The notes under the pieces were generated by a model. That model saw nothing but the letters and a program-made list of their open reading frames with translations. It was not told where the DNA came from and ran no database searches. Positions 47,156-56,800 of a stretch of 64,000 nt of DNA are shown piece by piece. How positions within the stretch are numbered: position 1 is the stretch's first letter; every line of letters starts with the position of its first letter. The position numbers were made by a program, and so were the translations under genes. This stretch comes from Bremerella sp. TYQ1 (GTDB taxonomy: Bacteria > Planctomycetota > Planctomycetia > Pirellulales > Pirellulaceae), in NCBI RefSeq assembly GCF_020150455.1, contig NZ_CP083740.1, positions 186,001-250,000 of the forward strand, in the 5' to 3' direction.

Positions 47156-48409
47156 ATGATTGCCACCGCCGAACAACTACCTGACTCGCAGCGCATCGTC
47201 ATCACGGGCATCGGTCTGACCGCCCCGAATGGCAATTCGTATGCCGAGTACCGAGCCGCGCTGCTCGAAGGGAAGAGCGGTGTGCAGGACTACGAAATCC
47301 GCTACGTCGGCGAAACGCTCGCAGGTATCTGCGACTACGAAGCAACGCGTTACCAAAAGAAGCGCGAAATCCGCCGAGGCACGCGAGCCGGAAGTATCGG
47401 CATTTACTGCGCCGGCGAAGCGATTGCCGATAGCGGTATCGACTGGGAAAACGTCGATAAAACGATGGTCGGCGTCTATATCGGCGTGACCGAGCATGGC
47501 AATGTCGAGACGGAAAACGAAGTCTACAACATCAAGGGTTACGACTACGATACGTCGTTTTGGTCGCACCACCATAACCCTCGCACGGTTGCCAATAATC
47601 CGGCCGGCGAAATCTGTCTAACGCATGGTATCGTCGGGCCGCACTACACCATTGGGGCCGCATGTGCCGCGGGAAATGCCGGACTGATCCAAGGGGCCCA
47701 GATGCTGCGTCTGGGGGAATGCGACTTGGCTTTGGCTGGCGGCGTATCGGAAAGCATTCAAACGTTCGGCATCTTCGCAGGCTTCAAAAGCCAGGGCGCT
47801 TTGGCCCATCACGACGACCCCACGAAGGCTTCACGCCCTTTTGATACCCAGCGAAATGGCATTGTCGTTTCGGAAGGGGGCTGCCTTTATACGCTGGAGC
47901 GGTTATCGGATGCGAAGGCTCGCGGTGCTAAGATCTACGGAGAACTGGTCGGCTACGCGATGAACACCGACGCGACCGACTTCGTGCTGCCCAACCCAGA
48001 ACGTCAGGTGCAGTGCATGAATCTCGCCCTCAAGCGAGCCGGCATGAACGCCACCGACATCGATATTGTCAGCACGCACGCGACCGGCACAACGCTGGGC
48101 GATCAGCAGGAATGTACTGCGATTCGCGACGTGTTTGGCAAAAGTGAAACGACGTTCATCAACAATACAAAAAGTTTCATCGGTCACGCGATGGGAGCGG
48201 CTGGGGCATTGGAACTAGCCGGCAACTTGCCTGCGTTTGAGGATGGCGTGTGTCATGCCACGATCAACGTAGACGATTTGGACCCTGAATGTGCCATCGA
48301 CGGTTTGGTTTTAAATCAACCGCGGGAACTCGGAAAAGCTCAGACCATTCTGAATAACTCGTTCGGAATGCTGGGCATTAACTCAGTAGTAATCATCAAG
48401 AAGCTGTAA
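47156..48409 (+). CDS. FabF-like beta-ketoacyl-ACP synthase
   Basis: A 417-residue thiolase-fold condensing enzyme. Cys in GAACAAGNAGLIQGA (near 173), His in STHATGTTLGD (near 307) and His in SFIGHAMGAAGALE (near 343) form the C-H-H site of elongating ketosynthases. HHHNPRTVANNPAGEI in the middle differs from housekeeping FabF. It is the first of a run KS, ACP, two FAD enzymes, dehydratase, reductase. This arrangement indicates a dedicated acyl chain builder rather than primary fatty-acid synthesis. Confidence 0.9.
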   Translation: MIATAEQLPDSQRIVITGIGLTAPNGNSYAEYRAALLEGKSGVQDYEIRYVGETLAGICDYEATRYQKKREIRRGTRAGSIGIYCAGEAIADSGIDWENVDKTMVGVYIGVTEHGNVETENEVYNIKGYDYDTSFWSHHHNPRTVANNPAGEICLTHGIVGPHYTIGAACAAGNAGLIQGAQMLRLGECDLALAGGVSESIQTFGIFAGFKSQGALAHHDDPTKASRPFDTQRNGIVVSEGGCLYTLERLSDAKARGAKIYGELVGYAMNTDATDFVLPNPERQVQCMNLALKRAGMNATDIDIVSTHATGTTLGDQQECTAIRDVFGKSETTFINNTKSFIGHAMGAAGALELAGNLPAFEDGVCHATINVDDLDPECAIDGLVLNQPRELGKAQTILNNSFGMLGINSVVIIKKL

Positions 48410-48437
48410 AGCACACGGTTGAAGGAGCCAGATCGGG

Positions 48438-48689
48438 ATGACGCCAGCGGAAATCCGTGAAGAAATTTTGGACATTTTGCGAGACATCGCTCCGGATGAC
48501 GACATCACGGATATCGACGACGATAAGCCCTTTCGCGACCAGCTAGAGCTGGACAGCATGGACTTCCTGGACATCGTCATGGAACTCCGCAAGCGGCACC
48601 GTGTGCAGATTCCGGAAGAAGAGTATCCGGAACTCGCCTCGATGAGCAGCACCGTGGCGTACCTCGAACCGAAGATGAAGGACTTGTAA
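48438..48689 (+). CDS. Acyl carrier protein
   Basis: An 83-residue acidic four-helix protein. The phosphopantetheine site is DQLELDSMDFLDIV with Ser near residue 40. DSMD replaces the DSLD of primary-metabolism ACPs. GGAG lies ten nt before the ATG. It follows the ketosynthase by 28 nt and should carry the chain for the cluster enzymes. Confidence 0.92.
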   Translation: MTPAEIREEILDILRDIAPDDDITDIDDDKPFRDQLELDSMDFLDIVMELRKRHRVQIPEEEYPELASMSSTVAYLEPKMKDL

Positions 48690-48715
48690 CGCGCCGCGTT
48701 ACGACTCCTTACGTC

Positions 48716-48846
48716 CCTTCTCCCTCCCCGGGGAGAAGGTGCCCGAAGGGCGGATGAGGGGGCGATTCAGGCACACGCCTGGTCGGTCTCATCGCCAACG
48801 CAAAGAACCCCTCACCCTAACCCTCTCCCCTCGGGGGCGAGGGGAC
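48716..48846 (+). repeat. Repeat-only element with two REP-like families
   Basis: 48716-48763 holds the palindrome CTCCCTCCCCGGGGAGAAGG followed by GCCCGAAGGGC and GGATGAGGGGG. After a 44-bp spacer, 48808-48846 repeats the CCCCTCACCCTAACCCTCTC family in opposite sense. No gene lies between them. The region separates the ACP and the first FAD enzyme gene. Confidence 0.85.
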
Positions 48847-48881
48847 CCGATTCGGATGCCTCCAAGGATATTCTCGTCACA

Positions 48882-50273
48882 ATGTACGACACGATCATCA
48901 TCGGCGCAGGCATGTCCGGGCTGGCGGCCGGGATTCGTTTGGCCTATTTCGGTCAGAATGTCTGCATCCTCGAGCGGCACAACACGATTGGCGGCTTGAA
49001 CTCTTTCTATCGCATGGCCGGACGCGACTTCGACGTCGGTTTGCACGCGGTGACCAACTTCACGCAAAAGGGCGAGAAGAAAGGTCCCCTCGGCCGATTG
49101 CTTCGACAATTGCGATTCAAGTGGGACGAGTTCGCGCTTTGTCCCCAGTTGGGGTCGAAGGTGATGTTCCCTGGCGTCGAACTGAAATTCGACAACGACA
49201 TTGAGCTCTTGCGAAGTGAGATCGCCCAGCGTTTTCCGAAACAGGCCGACAATTTCGATCGCCTCCGCGGGCAGATCATGGATTACGACGACATCACGCC
49301 GGACAACTATTCCGGTTCGGCTCGGACGCGGTTGGCGGAAATCATCACTGATCCGCTGCTGATCGAGATGCTGCTTTGCCCGCTTATGTGGTATGGCAAT
49401 GCTCGTGAGAAGGACATGGATTGGGGCCAGTTCTGTATCATGTTCCGCAGCATTTACATGGAAGGCTTCGCGCGTCCGCTGAAGGGTGTGCGGCTGCTGC
49501 TGAAGAACCTGGTCAAGAAGTTTCGCAGCTTAGGGGGCGAACTAAAACTGCGAACTGGCGTTTCTTCATTGAAGATCGAAGATGGCCAGTGCGTCGGCGT
49601 AACGCTGGACGATGGAACGGAATTGATGGGCCGCAAAGTGGTTTCTTCCGCCGGCTGGTGGGAAACGATGCGGATGTGCGAGGAAGGCATCAAGCCTCCG
49701 GCGAGCGAGCCAGGACGTTTGAGCTTTGTGGAAACCATCTCGGTCATCAAAAAACAACCGGTCGAAGTTGGCTACGACTCGACAATCGTCTTCTTTAACG
49801 ACACGAACCAGTTTCACTGGCAAAAGCCGGAAGACGATTTGTGCGATGTGCGAACCGGAGTGATTTGTTCGCCCAATAACTTCGACTATCAAGATGGGGC
49901 GAACCTCGACGAAGGATTCCTGCGCGTTACCGCGCTGGCCAATTACGACCGCTGGGTGGACTTGCCGGAAGAGCGTTATCGCTTCGAGAAAAACCGCTGG
50001 TACGACTTAATCAGCGACAGCGTCGTGCGGTTCATCCCAGAGTTTCGCCGGCATGTGGTGGCGGTCGATATGTTCACGCCAAAGACAATTCATCGCTATA
50101 CCTGGCACAAAAATGGTGCCGTATATGGTGCCCCGGAAAAGCACCTCGACGGCACCACGCACTTGGAAAACCTTTATATTTGTGGAACCGATCAAGGCTA
50201 CGTCGGGATCATTGGTTCCATCATGAGCGGTGTATCGGTCGCCAACCGATATTGCCTGCAAGACGCTGGCTAA
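48882..50273 (+). CDS. CrtI-like FAD-dependent oxidoreductase 1
   Basis: A 463-residue flavoprotein of the phytoene-desaturase superfamily. The FAD-binding loop TIIIGAGMSGLAAGIRLAY is at the N-terminus, with ILERHNTIGGLNSFY after it. The C-terminal YICGTDQGYVGIIGSIMSGV is the second FAD-contact motif of the family. In place of a carotenoid it may desaturate or isomerise an ACP-bound chain, judged from the neighbours. No ribosome site is visible before the ATG; a REP-like repeat ends 35 nt upstream. It shares only the fold signatures with its downstream partner. Confidence 0.82.
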   Translation: MYDTIIIGAGMSGLAAGIRLAYFGQNVCILERHNTIGGLNSFYRMAGRDFDVGLHAVTNFTQKGEKKGPLGRLLRQLRFKWDEFALCPQLGSKVMFPGVELKFDNDIELLRSEIAQRFPKQADNFDRLRGQIMDYDDITPDNYSGSARTRLAEIITDPLLIEMLLCPLMWYGNAREKDMDWGQFCIMFRSIYMEGFARPLKGVRLLLKNLVKKFRSLGGELKLRTGVSSLKIEDGQCVGVTLDDGTELMGRKVVSSAGWWETMRMCEEGIKPPASEPGRLSFVETISVIKKQPVEVGYDSTIVFFNDTNQFHWQKPEDDLCDVRTGVICSPNNFDYQDGANLDEGFLRVTALANYDRWVDLPEERYRFEKNRWYDLISDSVVRFIPEFRRHVVAVDMFTPKTIHRYTWHKNGAVYGAPEKHLDGTTHLENLYICGTDQGYVGIIGSIMSGVSVANRYCLQDAG

Positions 50274-50284
50274 CCCAAACAGAT

Positions 50285-50367
50285 GTAGGGTGCGTCTCGA
50301 TGCACGTCTACGACAACGCCGTAGCCAGCTGAATACCGAACATTTGGTGCGTCAAGACGCACCCTAC
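50285..50367. repeat. Mosaic inverted repeat, pair 1
   Basis: Two outward GTAGGGTGCGTC ends (50285-50305 and the complement at 50346-50367, about 18 of 22 matching), the second with its own GGTGCGTC..GACGCACC palindrome. About 40 bp of spacer. Lies between the two FAD oxidoreductase genes. Confidence 0.8.
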
Positions 50368-50395
50368 GAGACGACAGACGAGTAACAGGTAGATC

Positions 50396-51847
50396 ATGCC
50401 GAAAGATTTTCTGAAAGATACGCAGGACGAATATGACGTTGTCGTCATTGGAAGTGGCCTGGCAGGGCTAACGGCGGCGAATACGTTGGCTCGTCAAGGA
50501 CGAAGCGTGCTGCTCTGCGAACAGCATTATAAACTTGGTGGCATGGCCACTTGGTTCAAGCGACCTGGCGGGCACATCTTCGACATCTCGCTGCACGGTT
50601 TCCCAATCGGGATGATCAAAAGCTGCAAGCGTTATTGGACGCGTGAGATCGCCGATTCGATCGTGCAGTTGAAAAACATTCGCTTCGACAACCCTATGTT
50701 CTCGCTGTCGACGACGTTCAATCGTGACGACTTCACGAAGTTGTTGATCACTGAGTTCAAGCTGCCGGAAGAAACAGTTAAAGCGTTCTTTGACACCGCA
50801 CGCGGCATGAATTTCTACGATGATCAGGGGACGACGACGAAGGAGCTCTTCGAGAAGTTCTTTCCCGGCCGCGAAGATGTCGTGCGTCTATTGATGGAGC
50901 CGATCACCTATGCCAACGGTTCGACGCTGGAAGATCCCGCGATCAGTTACGGGATTGTCTTCTCGAACTTCATGAGCAAAGGGGTGTTCACCTTCCAAGG
51001 GGGAACCGATCGCCTGATCACGTTGATGCATGAAGACTTGATCAAGTCAGGCGTCGATGTTCGCATCAACGTGGATGTCGAGAAGATCAATCTCGAAAAC
51101 GGCAAAGTCCGAAGCATCACTGCCAACGGGAAGACGATCAAGTGCAAGTCGATTGTCTCGAACTCGAACCTTAAGCTGACCATCTTCGACTTGGTGGGCG
51201 AGCAGCACTTCGATAAGAAGTTCATCGAAGATGCCAAGGAGGTTCGTCTGAACAACTCGAGCACGCAAGTCTACATTGCCATGAAGCCAGACGAGCAGAT
51301 CCCGGAAGAAACCGGCGACTTGCTCTTCAGCAGCACGGCCCCTGCGTTCCGCACCGATCTGCTGCTCAGCCGAGACATCACCAGTCGTACGTATTCGTTC
51401 TATTATCCGCATACTCGACCAGAGGGGCGGCCACGATCGTTGGTCGTTTCCAGTACAAACGCACGGTTTGAAGACTGGGCGAACTTGTCGGAAGAAGAAT
51501 ATAAAGCGAGCAAAGACGATCTCGCCGAAACGACGCTCGATGCGTTGGAAAAATACGTTCCGAACGTGCGCGAGCGGATCGATCATGTCGAAGTTTCGAC
51601 GCCGAAGACGTTCCAGCGATACACCAAGCATGCCCTCGGTTCCAGTTTCGGTACGAAGTTTGAGGGGCTTTCCGTCAGCCGAGCGATTCCGGAGCAGATC
51701 CCCGGTTTGTACCATGCCGGAAGTGTAGGCATCATCATGTCAGGCTGGCTCGGGGCAATTAACTACGGCGTGATTGTCTCGAACGATGTCGACTCGTACA
51801 TCATGAAGGCTTCGTCCGGATCGCAACTGGCGGATAGCACCAAGTAA
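50396..51847 (+). CDS. CrtI-like FAD-dependent oxidoreductase 2
   Basis: A 483-residue flavoprotein, again phytoene-desaturase-like. The loop [21 protein letters not shown] is followed by [16 protein letters not shown] and, at the C-terminus, [32 protein letters not shown] and [12 protein letters not shown] are specific blocks I cannot name. Two CrtI-like enzymes side by side, next to an ACP, suggest successive oxidation or isomerisation steps on one chain. Confidence 0.82.
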   Translation: MPKDFLKDTQDEYDVVVIGSGLAGLTAANTLARQGRSVLLCEQHYKLGGMATWFKRPGGHIFDISLHGFPIGMIKSCKRYWTREIADSIVQLKNIRFDNPMFSLSTTFNRDDFTKLLITEFKLPEETVKAFFDTARGMNFYDDQGTTTKELFEKFFPGREDVVRLLMEPITYANGSTLEDPAISYGIVFSNFMSKGVFTFQGGTDRLITLMHEDLIKSGVDVRINVDVEKINLENGKVRSITANGKTIKCKSIVSNSNLKLTIFDLVGEQHFDKKFIEDAKEVRLNNSSTQVYIAMKPDEQIPEETGDLLFSSTAPAFRTDLLLSRDITSRTYSFYYPHTRPEGRPRSLVVSSTNARFEDWANLSEEEYKASKDDLAETTLDALEKYVPNVRERIDHVEVSTPKTFQRYTKHALGSSFGTKFEGLSVSRAIPEQIPGLYHAGSVGIIMSGWLGAINYGVIVSNDVDSYIMKASSGSQLADSTK

Positions 51848-51860
51848 CGCAGGAGCAAGC

Positions 51861-52289
51861 ATGTCGAAAGTTTCCATTGAAGAAGCCATTCCGCACCGTG
51901 GCCCGATGCTGTTGGTGGATGAAGTCGTTGAGCAGACCGAAGAGCATATCGTCTGCCGCAAAACGTTTACGCCGGACGAGTATTTCTTCCAAGGGCATTA
52001 CCCTGACTATCCGCTCGTACCGGGCGTGATCTTGTGTGAAGCCACGATGCAGGCCGGAGCCATTTTGCTCTCCAAGTTCGTGGTCGATGGGGAAGGAGTG
52101 CCTGTCGCGACACGTTTGAACGATGTGAAGTTCAAAAAAATGGTCCGCCCCGGCGACACGATCGAGATGAACGTGCAACTGAACGAACGCATGGCTGACG
52201 CGTTCTTCATGACCGGAAAAGTAACCGTCGATGGCAAGCTGACCATGCGGTTCGACTTCGCTTGCACCGTGGCGAAGATGGAAATGTAG
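51861..52289 (+). CDS. FabZ-like 3-hydroxyacyl-ACP dehydratase
   Basis: A 142-residue hot-dog protein. It begins with IEEAIPHRGPMLLVDEVVE, and the catalytic His lies in FFQGHYPDYPLVPGV (near 46). The acidic residue follows in ILCEATMQAGA. Both active-site residues of FabZ are present. AGGAG lies just before the start. It follows the second FAD enzyme by 13 nt, so the two are co-transcribed. The TAG stop codon falls inside a mosaic repeat. Confidence 0.9.
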   Translation: MSKVSIEEAIPHRGPMLLVDEVVEQTEEHIVCRKTFTPDEYFFQGHYPDYPLVPGVILCEATMQAGAILLSKFVVDGEGVPVATRLNDVKFKKMVRPGDTIEMNVQLNERMADAFFMTGKVTVDGKLTMRFDFACTVAKMEM

Positions 52290-52424
52290 GGTCCGCTGCG
52301 CGGACGCCGTAAGTTGTTTTCAACTTCGAAAGCACTTTTGATCCGCTTGTGGCTCCGATCCATTGACTCACCCATCTTTTTCCCCGCTTCTAACCGTTAA
52401 CTGCGTCCGCACAGCGGACCCTAC
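52286..52424. repeat. Mosaic inverted repeat, pair 2
   Basis: A 22-nt end starting GTAGGGTCCGCTG at 52286 matches the complement of 52403-52424 at 21 of 22 positions; each end is itself palindromic (GTCCGC/GCGGAC). The left end contains the stop codon of the FabZ-like gene. The right end finishes three bases before the FabI-like ATG and leaves no room for a normal ribosome site. Confidence 0.88.
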
Positions 52425-52427
52425 GCA

Positions 52428-53237
52428 ATGACCGACTTTCTCAAGCTTTCCGGCAAGAACATCGTGGTAACCGGGGTCGCGAATCGTAAGAGCGTGGCCT
52501 GGCATATTGCCAAGACATTGGAAGAGGCCGGGGCGAACGTGTTGTACGTAGTACGTAGCGAAGCTCGGAAAGAGTCGACGGCCAAGCTGCTCGCCGGTCG
52601 GCAGGTTTATGTCTGTGATGTTGAGTTTCAAGAACAGATCGACAAACTCCGATACGATTTAGCCGCGGAAAATGTCACCATCGATGGTCTGGTTCATTCG
52701 ATGGCATTTGCGGACTACTCGGAAGGGATGAAGCCGTTTCACGAAACAACCAAAAAGCAGTTTCTGCAGGCAGTCGATATCTCCTGTTTCTCGCTGGTGA
52801 ATCTATCCAACGCACTGAAAGAACGGTTTGCCAAGGACGCATCAGTCGTTACGATTTCGATCTCGACGACAAGGATGGCGAGCGAGAACTATGGCTTTAT
52901 GGCCCCCATCAAAGCGGCACTTGATTCGTCGTTAGCTTTCTTAACCAAAAGCTTCAGTAGCTTTTCCAGCGTGCGATTTAACGCCGTTGGTCCGAGCCTG
53001 CTGAAAACGTCTGCTTCCGCAGGCATTCCTGGGTATGTCGACGCGTATCTTTACGCAGAACAGGTCATTCCTCGCAAGAGTGCTGTCACCACGCAGGAAG
53101 CTGCCGACGTGGCCGTATTCCTGTTAAGCCCTCGATCAAGCGGTATTCAGGCTCAGAACATCGCCGTCGATGCCGGGATGAGCATCAACTACTTCGATAA
53201 AGACGTCATCTCCGGTGTCTTGAAGCAAGATTCTTAA
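52428..53237 (+). CDS. FabI-like enoyl-ACP reductase
   Basis: A 269-residue short-chain dehydrogenase of the FabI type. The cofactor loop is [20 protein letters not shown]. The Tyr-x6-Lys pair is in [13 protein letters not shown] (near 155 and 162), as in Fab[16 protein letters not shown] replaces the usual GPIRTLAASGI, so it is a divergent paralogue. It should reduce enoyl-ACP to acyl-ACP using NADH or NADPH. It is the last gene of the run. Confidence 0.87.
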   Translation: MTDFLKLSGKNIVVTGVANRKSVAWHIAKTLEEAGANVLYVVRSEARKESTAKLLAGRQVYVCDVEFQEQIDKLRYDLAAENVTIDGLVHSMAFADYSEGMKPFHETTKKQFLQAVDISCFSLVNLSNALKERFAKDASVVTISISTTRMASENYGFMAPIKAALDSSLAFLTKSFSSFSSVRFNAVGPSLLKTSASAGIPGYVDAYLYAEQVIPRKSAVTTQEAADVAVFLLSPRSSGIQAQNIAVDAGMSINYFDKDVISGVLKQDS

Positions 53238-53583
53238 AACAGCCATCGCGCGTACCGATGCCAATCGCGTCGCGTTCGTTATCTATTAGGTAAAGAATAG
53301 GCTGTCCTGCGCGGAGATTGCCGAGGCTGCGTCCGCAGCGTGTTCCAGTTCGGTTTGATGTGCTGCGCCTTGCTGCTGGCACCCTGAAAACGTGGAATCT
53401 CCAGCTGTAGATTCTCTATTTTTAGGCAGTTCCCACCCTAGTGGTTACCGCGACTTCACCATCGGCGGTCCTGCTATCACTGGACAGTTGGAATCGGCAA
53501 CGGAAACTTGAGCCTAATTTTCAAGATTTCCTTCATGCTATCTGAATGCATCAACGCTTACCATCTTGTTGATAAGCAATAGA

Positions 53584-53599
53584 TATCAACGTGTTGATA
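53584..53599. promoter_or_regulatory. Candidate operator: perfect palindrome with a nearby direct repeat
   Basis: TATCAACGTGTTGATA is a perfect 16-bp palindrome. A further GTTGATAA copy lies at 53568-53575, so three half-sites occur within 33 bp, all about 300 bp upstream of the surface protein. This is a plausible regulator binding site; the regulator is unknown. Confidence 0.4.
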
Positions 53600-53772
53600 A
53601 ACTAGGTGGTAAGTGTTCAAGAGTACGGGCGGCGACTGGACTTACGTCGAATTTAATTTTTGCGCGAACCGTTTGAGTGAAAAGCTTCTGTTGATGGGTG
53701 AGCCTCGTTTGCATCGAGGCATAACGATCGCTCGGCAATTCTTGCCGCAGCTTTGATAACGCTATCGGTGCT

Positions 53773-53810
53773 GAAAGTTCCACAAAAAGATTTTCGACGG
53801 TGGAACTTTC
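53773..53810 (+). promoter_or_regulatory. Leader hairpin before the surface protein
   Basis: An 11-bp perfect inverted repeat (GAAAGTTCCAC / GTGGAACTTTC) with a 16-nt loop, about 90 nt before the start codon. No T-run follows, so it may be a 5' UTR structure rather than a terminator. Confidence 0.4.
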
Positions 53811-53898
53811 TCAAGTCGAACGCACAATGCCACTCGTAACCGGTCACGCATGGGAGCGTGGTCGAAATGATTGCCCATCTGAAAAACGGAGATTCTCA

Positions 53899-56800
53899 AT
53901 GCGGTTCAAACGCCCCAAGTTTCAATCTTCTCTCGGGGAACAACTGGAAGATCGCAGTATGTTGAGTGGAACTCCGCTGGACTTGGATTTGTCAGCGGTT
54001 CCCACGCAGACCGTGTTCGCCGGCGAGACACTGAGCTTTAACCTCGGTGAACTTGGCGCTACGGTCAGCGAAGGGGAAGATGGGCCAAGGATGGTCATGT
54101 TTCAGCTCGATCCTGATGGAGACGAGCGGCCTGACGGAATGTCGATGACATTCTCAGGCGATTTTCAGTGGACCCCCACTGCCGAGCAAGAAGGACTTTA
54201 CAGCGTTAAAATTATCGCTGTTGAAAATGGTCAGCCTTCCAGTGTTGATGTCGAAGAGATGATGATCGACGTTCGCGTCGGTCGCCCTGTCGTTGACCTC
54301 AACGGTGAAGATCAAGACGGCATCGACTTCGACGCCGTGTTCCAAGTCGGACATGGTCCGGTCAGTGTCGTCGACAGCGACTTGACTGTTTCGGACGAAA
54401 ACGACGACATGATTCAGTCGGCGAAAGTCACTTTGACGAACCCGCTGGATGGTGCCGAAGAATCGCTTTCGATCGACGTAGAAGGAACGAATATCACCGT
54501 CGAATATGCCGATGGTTCGATTCTGTTGAGCGGTGAAGACACCGCCGAAAACTACGCCAACGTCCTGAAAACCCTCACCTACAACAACACCAACGCTGAT
54601 GCGGATCCAACTTCGCGTCTCGTGGAAATCTCTGTGAGCGACGGGGAGTACGAAAGTCAAGTCGCCACAAGCACCATCGCGGTGAACCATGCTCCGGATC
54701 TGCTGCCGATTTCGGATCAGACGGTCGAAGCCGGCCAGAGCGAAGAGTTCCTTATTACCGCGACCGACAAGAACGAGAGTGACGAACTGTTTCTCTTGCT
54801 GGATGTCGAAACGCCTGACTACGTGACGCTGACCCAGGAAGCGGGTACTCGCGAAGCGACCCTGTCGATCGCACCCGGTGCGGACGTGGAAGCTGGCGAA
54901 TACACCATCCGCGTGTTGGCGGTCGATCAGTACGGCTTGGCCGACGCTCAGTACTTCACGTTGACGATCGAAGAAGCGGTGAACTCGGCTCCAACGATCA
55001 GCCCGATCGACGATCAATCGATCGATCAGGACACGCCAACCGATCCTCTCGCGTTCAGCATTGGTGATGCCGAAACGGCTCCGGAAGATCTGACCGTTAG
55101 CATCGAGTCGGACAACGAAGCGTTAGTCGACGCCGCTGGCATTGTCATGACCGGCGAAGGAGCCGATCGTGAGTTGGTCGTTACGCCCCTGGCTGGTGCG
55201 ACTGGTACCGCCAATATCACCATTACCGTGAGCGACGGTGAAGAAACGGTCACCGAGTCGTTCCTGTTGACGGTGAACGAAGTGGTCGTTGAGAACACGG
55301 CTCCGACTGTTTCCGAAGTCGAAGACGTAGCGATCGATCAGGATACCGCGACGGAACCACTTGCGTTTGTCGTCGGTGATGCCGAATCGGCTGCCGAAGA
55401 TTTGGTTGTCAGCGTCGAATCGGACAATCCTGCGTTGGTCGAAGCCGCTGGCATGATCCTCGCAGGTGACGGTGCCGACAAGACTTTGGTCGTCACGCCA
55501 CTGGCCGGTGCAACTGGGACCGCCACGATCACCATCAGCGTGAGCGATGGGGAAGAAACGACGACCGAATCGTTTGTTCTGACCGTCAATGAAGTGGTTG
55601 CCGGTAACACAGCTCCGACCGTTTCCGAAGTCGAAGACGTTGCGATCGATCAAGACACGGCCACCGAGCCACTGGCATTCACCGTTGGTGACGCCGAATC
55701 GGCTGCCGAAGACTTGGTCGTTAGTGTTGAATCGGACAACGCCGCGTTGGTCGATGCAGCCGGTATCATACTGACCGGTGACGGTGCCGACAAAACGTTG
55801 GTCGTTACGCCACTGGCAGGTGCGACTGGTTCGGCCACGATCACCATCAGTGTGAGCGACGGCGAAGAAACGACGACCGAATCGTTTGTTCTGACCGTCA
55901 ATGAAGTGGTCGCCGGCAACACGGCTCCAACCATTTCAGTGGTGGAAGATCAAGAGATTGATCAAGACTCGGCTACCGAGCCGCTCGCTTTCACCGTAGG
56001 TGATGCGGAATCGGCTGCGGAAGACCTGGTTGTTAGCGTCGAATCGGACAACCCTGCGTTGGTTGATGCCGCTGGGCTGATCATCGCTGGCGATGGTGCC
56101 GACAAGACTTTGGTGGTTACCCCGCTCGCAGGTGCTACTGGCACCGCAACGATTACCCTTAGCGTGAGCGATGGTGAAGAAACCACCACCGAATCGTTCG
56201 TGCTGACGGTGACCGAACTCGTGGGGGAGAACACTGCCCCGACGATCAGTGCGGTGGAGGATCAGACGATCGACCAGGACACGGCGACTGCCCCCCTCGA
56301 GTTTTCCGTTTCCGATGCTGAGTCGGCCGTGGAAGATTTGGTGGTTAGCGTTGAATCGGACAACCCAGCGTTGGTTGATGCCGCAGGCATCATTCTGACC
56401 GGCGAAGGTGCCGATAAGACGTTGGTTGTCACCCCGCTGGCTGGTGCGACTGGTTCGGCCAACATCACCATCACGGTAAGTGACGGCGAAGAAACGACCA
56501 CGGAGTCCTTCCTACTGACTGTCAACGAAGTGGTGCTGAGCCCGATCGCGGAAGCCGATAGCTTCGCCACGGACGCCAACACGCCACTGGATGTCGAAGC
56601 CAATGGTGTGCTGGGTAACGACACCGGCGACTCGCTGGGCGTGACCGCCGTTAACGGTGATGCCGCAAATGTGGGTGCCGCTGTCGAACTTGATTCTGGA
56701 GCCTCGGTCACGATCAATGCCGATGGTAGCCTGAGCTTCGATCCGACCGGTAAGTACGATGCTTTGGCGGATGGTGAGACGGCTGTCGAAACGGTTTCGT

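Larger units (their letters stand above)
53238..53898. other. Long intergenic region before the surface protein
   Basis: 661 bp with no credible gene. It holds a palindrome at 53584-53599 and a hairpin at 53773-53810, both listed separately. It should contain the promoter for the large surface protein. Nothing else recognised. Confidence 0.6.

Noticed and set aside
54985..56535. Regular repeat array that could suggest CRISPR
   Set aside because: The unit is 312 bp, in frame and protein coding, with no unique spacers; no cas genes occur.
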